From the NCBI GenBank assembly GCA_009695405.1, contig SIAZ01000244.1, positions 1 through 5,407 on the forward strand: a DNA stretch of 5,407 nt, written 5' to 3'. The position numbers and the translations under genes were made by a program. This DNA comes from Pedosphaera sp. GTDB lineage: Bacteria; Verrucomicrobiota; Verrucomicrobiia; Limisphaerales; UBA9464. Of the stretch, positions 5,320 through 5,407 are shown piece after piece. The notes under the pieces were generated by a model. That model searched no databases and was not told the origin of the DNA. It saw only the letters and a program-made list of their open reading frames with translations. The stretch's first letter is position 1; every line of letters starts with the position of its first letter.

Positions 5320-5407
5320 ATGACACCGGAACAGACCTTTGGACAGTTGCTCGGGCTTGGCAAGGCATGGCGGGTGGTGAAGGCGCGGTTTGAGCCGGAG
5401 TCCTCGA
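5320..5407 (+). CDS. ISL3-family transposase, N-terminal 29 codons (partial)
   Basis: The frame from ATG 5320 reads MTPEQTFGQLLGLGKAWRVV and then KARFEPESS before leaving the window. This matches the characteristic beginning of ISL3-family DDE transposases, in which a 'LLGLxxxWxVxxxxF' segment precedes the N-terminal zinc-binding region. The catalytic core would lie beyond the edge. The transposase cuts and pastes its own element at the terminal inverted repeats. The strong Shine-Dalgarno supports the start. Whether the copy is intact cannot be judged here. Confidence 0.8.
   Translation, partial: MTPEQTFGQLLGLGKAWRVVKARFEPESS

Larger units (their letters stand above)
5259..5407 (+). mobile_element. 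ISL3-family insertion sequence, left end (partial)
   Basis: The element is identified by its transposase N-terminus. The proposed left terminus is GGTTCCTCGCTATTTCCAGT from 5259, which resembles ISL3 inverted repeats that typically begin GG and carry a 'CTC/CTT...ATTT' core. The minus-strand reading frame of the neighbouring gene is intact up to 5258 and broken just after, consistent with this boundary. ISL3 elements usually make 8-bp target duplications, here expected to be AGTTTTGC (5251-5258). The right end is outside the window, so the boundary is inferred. Confidence 0.6.

Noticed and set aside
1..5407. CRISPR array, tRNA or a new multi-gene defence system
   Set aside because: No regularly spaced repeats or tRNA-like structure were seen. 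The only defence-like hint is the 40-residue DruA-like fragment, which is too little to claim a system.

Overview
The window is chromosomal, accessory-type DNA. It most resembles a mobile-element-rich member of the PVC group, probably Verrucomicrobiota. That placement is an inference from gene content: a DUF4338/DruA-like protein, a RAYT-type transposase relic, an ISL3 element, a TolB-like propeller protein and mtnA. No rRNA, tRNA or CRISPR array is visible.

Layout. At the left edge (1-120, minus strand) is the start of a protein resembling the N-terminus of the DUF4338/DruA family. It runs off the window. Immediately next to it, on the plus strand, is a CLC-type transporter (138-1175) with signatures of the fluoride/proton antiporter branch. 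This gene has lost its N-terminal third, so the junction near 120-145 looks like an insertion or deletion breakpoint. Two apparently intact plus-strand genes follow: an exported beta-propeller protein with a twin-arginine-like leader (1322-2584) and mtnA, methylthioribose-1-phosphate isomerase (best start GTG 2687, end 3796). A convergent, degenerate RAYT/REP-associated transposase (3817-4540, minus) comes next. It has a +1 frameshift and appears to have lost two catalytic residues. A strong REP-like hairpin lies just upstream of it.

The rest (4620-5258) has no intact gene. It holds a small minus-strand coding remnant (4671-4841), a second hairpin (4874-4900), and the last 90 codons of an unidentified minus-strand gene (4986-5258). 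That gene is cut off exactly where an ISL3-family element begins. The ISL3 left end and first 29 codons of its transposase close the window.

The genes do not form an obvious pathway. The propeller gene and mtnA are co-directional, 102 bp apart from the chosen mtnA start, and could share a transcript. The main theme is gene decay by mobile elements: a truncated transporter on the left, a dead RAYT in the middle and an IS-interrupted gene on the right. I see no convincing new multi-gene system. The items most worth checking are the IS-cut gene fragment, the RAYT/hairpin pair, and the DruA-like gene abutting a broken fluoride exporter.
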